Part shown: one piece after another, positions 13,539 to 17,010 of the stretch
How positions within the stretch are numbered: the first letter of the stretch is position 1
Layout of the letters: every line of letters begins with the position of its first letter
Assembly (NCBI GenBank): GCA_030611815.1
Contig: JAUWPC010000034.1
Location: 1-17,010, forward strand
Direction: 5' to 3'
Origin: Desulfobacteraceae bacterium
GTDB taxonomy: Bacteria; Desulfobacterota; DSM-4660; Desulfatiglandales; Desulfatiglandaceae
Length of the DNA stretch: 17,010 nt
Notes under the pieces: model-generated
Told to the model about the DNA's origin: nothing
The model's database searches: none
What the model saw: only the letters and a program-made list of their open reading frames with translations
Program-made: the position numbers and the translations under genes

Positions 13539-15011
13539 GTGGATTTCAATATGTTATCAAATTTACAGATGCCAAAATTTGACCTCGGAAAAATAGAGTG
13601 GCCAAAATTCGATATTTCCCGAATTCAATGGTCCAAAATTCCTAAATTAAGAATCGGTGATTCTGTTCCGCAACTCCCCATTGTTCAGGGAGGAATGGGT
13701 GTTGGAATATCACTGTCAGGGTTGGCTTCTGCAGTGGCGAATGAAGGGGGCATAGGCGTAATAGCTGCAAACTCAATAGGAATGCTTGACCCTGATTATT
13801 ATGCCAAACATAAAGATGCCAATGTTGTTGCCTTAAGAAAAGAGATAAGAAAGACGCGAGAGAAGACCTCGGGCATCATTGGGGTCAATATTATGGTGGC
13901 TGTGCAGGATTTCCATGCCCTTCTTATGGTCGCAATCGAAGAAAAGGTCGATATGGTCTTTCTTGGAGCCGGGCTCCCGATTAAGGGGATCCCTGTTGAA
14001 GATTTCAGATCAGCCGGAGTCAAAGTGGTTCCTATTATAAGCTCAGCAAGGGCCGCCGGGCTTATCTTCAGATCCTGGCTGAAAAGGTATGATGATATAC
14101 CTGATGGTGTTGTTGTGGAAGGGCCAAAGGCAGGGGGGCATCTGGGATTTAAAGAGGATCAAATCGATGATCCTGATTATGCGCTTGAATCTGTTTTGCC
14201 CGACGTAGTTGCCGAGATAAAGACCTATGAGAATAAACTTCGCAGGACCATCCCTGTAATCGCCGCAGGCGGCGTTTATACCGGCGCTGATATCTACAAA
14301 CTTTTCAAACTTGGAGCGAGCGGTGTCCAGATGGGGACACGGTTCGTGGCCACACATGAATGTGACGCCGACATCAGGTTCAAAGAGGCCTATGTCTCCT
14401 GCAAGGAAGGCGATATAGAAATTATCAAGAGCCCTGTAGGCATGCCGGGCCGGGCTATCCGGAACAAATTCTTGATGGATATTTCAGCAGGGAAAAAGAT
14501 GGGCCACAAGTGTGCCTGGAAATGCCTTAAAAGCTGTGAAATCAAAACCGCGCCCTATTGTATCTCCCTGGCGCTTGATAATGCCAGGAAAGGGGATCTG
14601 GAGAATGGTTTTGCCTTTGCCGGAAGCAATGCCTTTAGGGTTGATAAAATAATTTCAGTAAAGGACTTGCTGCAGGAATTGAAAGAGCAATACCTGTGCA
14701 CCGAAGAGAGTATGGCGGGCAGCCTTAGGATTGAATATGAAAAGACTCTTAAAAAGCTTGCTGCCCTTAAAGAAGAGTATGTAATGGCTCTAAAAAGTGG
14801 ACTTAGTTCCCTGAGAGATGAATATGGGAGGGATATTGAGAAGAGGGTCACAATATTACGTGAAGAATATCCAAAGACCATGGATCGGATCAATTCTTTC
14901 AAAGAAGGATACTTGAAGGCGGTGGATAAGGCCAACCTCTTAAAAGTAGAGCTTGCGGAGCTGTTTGAGCGATATTCATTAGTCAACAGTCTTCAAACCC
15001 AGAAAATTTGA
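13539..15011 (+). CDS. Nitronate monooxygenase / FabK-like FMN protein with repeat-bearing tail
   Basis: The GTG at 13539 is chosen because AAGGAG (13524-13529) lies 9 bases upstream; it gives 490 residues. A TIM-barrel flavoprotein core spans about 40-390: LPIVQGGMGVGISLSGLASA (46-65), EGPKAGGHLG (194-203), VIAAGGVYTGADI (240-252) and GVQMGTRFVAT (262-272), the FMN phosphate and active-site segments of the 2-nitropropane dioxygenase family. Four cysteines at 325, 329, 333 and 341 (CAWKCLKSC, then YC) form a tight cluster known to me from anaerobe-type members. The family includes nitronate oxidation and enoyl-ACP reduction, and the true substrate cannot be told. Two unusual parts are present. 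Residues 11-40 are three 10-residue repeats (PKFDLGKIE, PKFDISRIQ and a diverged one). Residues about 396-490 are a helical tail with five L-[RK]-x-E-Y type repeats. It is monocistronic, ending at a shared terminator. Confidence 0.9.
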   Translation: MDFNMLSNLQMPKFDLGKIEWPKFDISRIQWSKIPKLRIGDSVPQLPIVQGGMGVGISLSGLASAVANEGGIGVIAANSIGMLDPDYYAKHKDANVVALRKEIRKTREKTSGIIGVNIMVAVQDFHALLMVAIEEKVDMVFLGAGLPIKGIPVEDFRSAGVKVVPIISSARAAGLIFRSWLKRYDDIPDGVVVEGPKAGGHLGFKEDQIDDPDYALESVLPDVVAEIKTYENKLRRTIPVIAAGGVYTGADIYKLFKLGASGVQMGTRFVATHECDADIRFKEAYVSCKEGDIEIIKSPVGMPGRAIRNKFLMDISAGKKMGHKCAWKCLKSCEIKTAPYCISLALDNARKGDLENGFAFAGSNAFRVDKIISVKDLLQELKEQYLCTEESMAGSLRIEYEKTLKKLAALKEEYVMALKSGLSSLRDEYGRDIEKRVTILREEYPKTMDRINSFKEGYLKAVDKANLLKVELAELFERYSLVNSLQTQKI

Positions 15012-15057
15012 AACAAGGCTTTTTACAACCGTTAAGGTAGACAATTTATCAAAATAG

Positions 15058-15099
15058 AAAAAGGCATTCCCTTATAATTTGATGGAACGCCTTTTTTTT
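15058..15099. terminator. Bidirectional intrinsic terminator between convergent genes
   Basis: AAAAAGGCATTCC (15058-15070) pairs with GGAACGCC (15084-15091) plus the following T-run (15092-15099, eight T), with one A·C mismatch in the stem. On the minus strand the same stem is followed by five T. It can end the flavoprotein gene from the left and the binding-protein gene from the right. Confidence 0.88.
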
Positions 15100-15159
15100 G
15101 ACTCATGGGGGCCTTAACGTCCAGTGCGCCGTGAGTACTCGCTGCCGGACTAATAGATA

Positions 15160-16077
15160 CTACTTGTGCCTTTGGAAGATGTTCGGGTAGAGGCCCCCGG
15201 CGACCATCTCGACGGTGTCGGCGATGGCAGCATTTGGGTGACAAATGTAATCACATGAGTAAACGAGCACTCTACCGTTCTTCACCGCCTTCAGTTTGCT
15301 GAACTCGGGGCTTTTCCCGAAAGCAGCTATCTTCTTTTTTTCCTCCTTTTTCTCACCGTGGACGATGAGGACATCGGGGTCTAAAGAAGCCAATCGCTCG
15401 AACGTGACCTGGACATAGTCGTCGGCTACATCGCCGAAGACATTCATTCCGCCAGCGAGTTTTATGACGTCGGTTAAAAAAGACGTTCTGCCTACCGTCC
15501 TGACCTTGGTGTTCGTTCCGAATATGCGTGCTACGCGCAGCCTCTCCTTTGGTGGGACCGACGAAAGTTTGGCTTGGATGCGAGCAAGAACTTCGCGCTG
15601 CTGCTTGACGATTTCCTTTGCTTTCTGATCGCGTTTGGTCAGTCGGCCTATGTCCAGAACAGCTTGGAGCGTGTCTTCTACCGTGGTCGGTTCGAAACAG
15701 TACGTTGGCGCAATATCACGCAATCTATCATGCCATTTTCCTTGTATCCCCCCGAATGCAAAGATGAGGTCCGGCTTCAGATCAAGGATTTTTTGGCAAT
15801 CAGGGTTGACCCACCCTCCGATGATCACCTTTCCCCTCGTGTCGCAGGTCTTTGCGCAATATTTTGTGAGACCAACGACCTGATCTTTCAGGCCCAGTGC
15901 GTATAGGATCTCGGTGTTGGATGGTACCGTTGAAACTATCCTGCTTGGGGATTCCTTCAGGGCAACTTTGGCACCCGAGCTGTCCCGCACTGTGATGGCG
16001 CGGTTGCCGAGACACCCCCAGGAAAAGGCCAGAAACGCGGTCACGGCAATGAAGCGAACGATTCCAAAACTCTTCAT
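15160..16077 (-). CDS. ABC transporter substrate-binding lipoprotein, BtuF/FhuD type
   Basis: The protein has 305 residues. Residues 1-22 are an export signal (MKSFGIVRF..AFLAFSWGC) with Cys22 as probable lipid-attachment site; the lipobox (SWG-C) is not canonical. The mature part has the two-lobed periplasmic binding protein fold of the vitamin B12/iron-siderophore group: ITVRDSSGAKVALKESPSRI at 28-47, STVPSNTEILYALGLKDQVV, then KPDLIFAFGG, a long linking helix (KRDQKAKEIVKQQREVLARI), and LASLDPDVLIVHG near the end. It would bind cobalamin, haem or ferric siderophore outside the inner membrane; the ligand is open. AAGGAG lies 8 bases before the ATG. No permease or ATPase gene is nearby, and I see no cobalamin riboswitch or Fur box upstream. 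Confidence 0.9.
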   Translation of the reverse strand: MKSFGIVRFIAVTAFLAFSWGCLGNRAITVRDSSGAKVALKESPSRIVSTVPSNTEILYALGLKDQVVGLTKYCAKTCDTRGKVIIGGWVNPDCQKILDLKPDLIFAFGGIQGKWHDRLRDIAPTYCFEPTTVEDTLQAVLDIGRLTKRDQKAKEIVKQQREVLARIQAKLSSVPPKERLRVARIFGTNTKVRTVGRTSFLTDVIKLAGGMNVFGDVADDYVQVTFERLASLDPDVLIVHGEKKEEKKKIAAFGKSPEFSKLKAVKNGRVLVYSCDYICHPNAAIADTVEMVAGGLYPNIFQRHK

Positions 16078-16186
16078 ATTTTTGGCTCCTTCGGAGAATC
16101 TGTGGGCAAATATTCCAATTTACATCCTGTAAGGGTTTGATATAATAAAATTATTTCGCTGATCATAAAGCTCCCTATTATCTTAC

Positions 16187-16431
16187 TTAGACAGGATCTA
16201 CACGATTCTCAGGATTTTTTGCCTTTCCAGAAGAAAGGCAAAAACCCAAAATCCCTCTTCGAGGGAGTTCTTTTGGCAATAAAAATACAATGAATAAGCG
16301 ACATCGTCCGGCAATAATACAATCGGCTTCTTTGGCTTCTCTTTCTCGCTGAAAGCGGGATTGCCATTTCTCTGTTTCGTCCGGAAACAGAGAAAGCAAT
16401 AGATCTAATCAATCCTGTGAATCCTGTCTAA
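16187..16431. repeat. 245-base multi-hairpin element with 11-base terminal inverted repeats
   Basis: TTAGACAGGAT (16187-16197) is matched perfectly by ATCCTGTCTAA (16421-16431). Inside are four hairpins: TTTTTGCCTTTC/GAAAGGCAAAAA (16216-16227 with 16233-16244), TCCCTC/GAGGGA (16252-16266), TCTCGCT/AGCGGGA (16344-16360, one G·T), and TTTCTCTGTTTC/GAAACAGAGAAA (16367-16378 with 16384-16395). Minus-strand open frames of 67-71 codons cross it, but they lack ribosome sites and look accidental. The layout is that of a MITE-like or REP-cluster element. No target duplication is clear. Confidence 0.68.
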
Positions 16432-16635
16432 TATTAAAATATCAGTTCAGACAAACCCACAAATTCGTGTGAGGAGCCAAGTAAGTATTGCGTCCCCTTA
16501 TTTTCAAATATACTTTATTCCAAATTATTCAAATATTAAAGATCTTCCCCCTTTCACTCCCCTAAATGCATTCCCCTTAATGAAAGACGGGGTCAGCTTG
16601 AACGTGGCCGGACCTTGAGAAATGGATGCTCCCTT
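16432..16635. other. Gene-free gap with possible RAYT-type repeat motifs
   Basis: No gene is seen. GTAAGTATTGCGTCCCCTTA (16481-16500) and GACGGGGTCAGCTTGAAC (16586-16603) resemble, from memory, motifs that flank REP-associated Y1 transposase genes in related genomes. No transposase is present here. Together with 16078-16186, which holds only the ribosome site and an AT-rich leader of the binding-protein gene, this fills the space between the two minus-strand genes. Confidence 0.35.
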
Positions 16636-17010
16636 TCACCCCGTTCGTTTCAACAATCTGTCATAGGTATTTGGTAACTCATCGCGGTTTTTTTCGGATA
16701 TCTCAACAACCAGGACATCGCTGCGACCTTTGATTCTCTTGATGAACTGGCCACCTCTCAGCGAAATCGTGCCGATGACAACATTAGGCATATCGAGGAC
16801 ATCCAGGACCGTTTTCCTGAAAAGAGATGAGAAACACTCCATTTTCCCGATTTCGTCAACCACCACTGACCCCTTTTGGGTTTTGGGGATCATAGATGGA
16901 ACAGCAACGCTATCCACGCTTTCAAGAACCACTCCGTATCTTCCGACCCTGTACCGACCAGAAACGTTGATGTGTGCCAGCAAGGCTTCCTTCCCGTCCA
17001 AGGTGTTGAT
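16636..17010 (-). CDS. THEP1-type nucleoside-triphosphatase, 5' end cut by window edge
   Basis: The frame is open at the right edge, so the N-terminal part with the Walker A loop is missing. The visible 124 residues begin INTLDGKEALLAHINVSGRY, then VGRYGVVLESVDSVAVPSM, matching the THEP1 (DUF265) NTPase family. GSVVVDEIGKMECFSSLF contains the Walker B-like VVVDEIGKME motif, and VVIGTISLRGGQFIKRIK follows. The family hydrolyses ATP and GTP slowly in the proteins studied, and its cellular role is unclear. An in-frame TTG at 17001 is not a believable start, because family sequence (TLDGKE) already runs through it. Its neighbours within view give no clue to function. Confidence 0.9.
   Translation of the reverse strand: MNTLDGKEALLAHINVSGRYRVGRYGVVLESVDSVAVPSMIPKTQKGSVVVDEIGKMECFSSLFRKTVLDVLDMPNVVIGTISLRGGQFIKRIKGRSDVLVVEISEKNRDELPNTYDRLLKRTG

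Noticed and set aside
16187..16412. Two overlapping minus-strand frames of 67-70 codons
   Set aside because: They fall wholly inside the multi-hairpin element, so their sequence is dictated by palindromes. Neither has a ribosome site.
1..17010. CRISPR array, tRNA, rRNA or prophage genes
   Set aside because: No regularly spaced direct repeats, cloverleaf sequences, rRNA motifs or phage structural or integrase genes were found on reading both strands.

Overview
The window reads as a chromosomal segment of a free-living, mesophilic, Gram-negative-type anaerobe. Desulfobacterota (the former Deltaproteobacteria) is the best guess. That guess rests on general gene style, on a lipoprotein-type ABC binding protein, and on intergenic gaps full of short palindromes and degenerate word repeats. 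It is an inference; there is no rRNA or marker gene to prove it. There is no prophage, plasmid, CRISPR array or tRNA in view.

Left third (1-6323, all minus strand): a TrmH/SpoU-family RNA methyltransferase cut by the left edge, an unrecognised 138-residue protein translationally coupled to a ZnuB-type metal permease, a ZnuC-type ATPase, nadC (NAD synthesis) and valS. valS and nadC overlap by 11 bases. The ABC transporter genes follow after a 209-base gap with their own possible promoter. No metal-binding protein gene is present.

Middle (6324-10291): a repeat-rich gap holding two palindromic elements, an acidic 173-residue protein with a C-terminal helix and a near-consensus promoter, then a plus-strand pair (a four-helix membrane protein and a DUF2889 protein). 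After another palindromic repeat comes a minus-strand TPR protein with its own strong promoter.

Thiamine region (10292-13151, minus): promoter, TPP riboswitch, intrinsic terminator, cytX (hydroxymethylpyrimidine-type transporter), then a ThiD-ThiN fusion. This is a compact salvage unit: import the pyrimidine, phosphorylate it, and join it to the thiazole. The switch logic can be read from the sequence, because the 3' strand of aptamer stem P1 can pair with the 5' arm of the terminator.

Right part (13152-17010): a probable transposase scrap, a nitronate monooxygenase/FabK-like flavoprotein with unusual repeats at both ends and a dyad at its promoter, and a shared terminator. Next come a solute-binding lipoprotein of the BtuF/FhuD type, a 245-base multi-hairpin element with terminal inverted repeats, and a THEP1-type NTPase cut by the right edge.

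Most genes are ordinary housekeeping. I do not see a clearly new defence or mobile system. The best leads are the flavoprotein with its repeat tail, the PopZ-like layout of the acidic protein, the unknown gene coupled to the metal permease, and the inverted-repeat elements.
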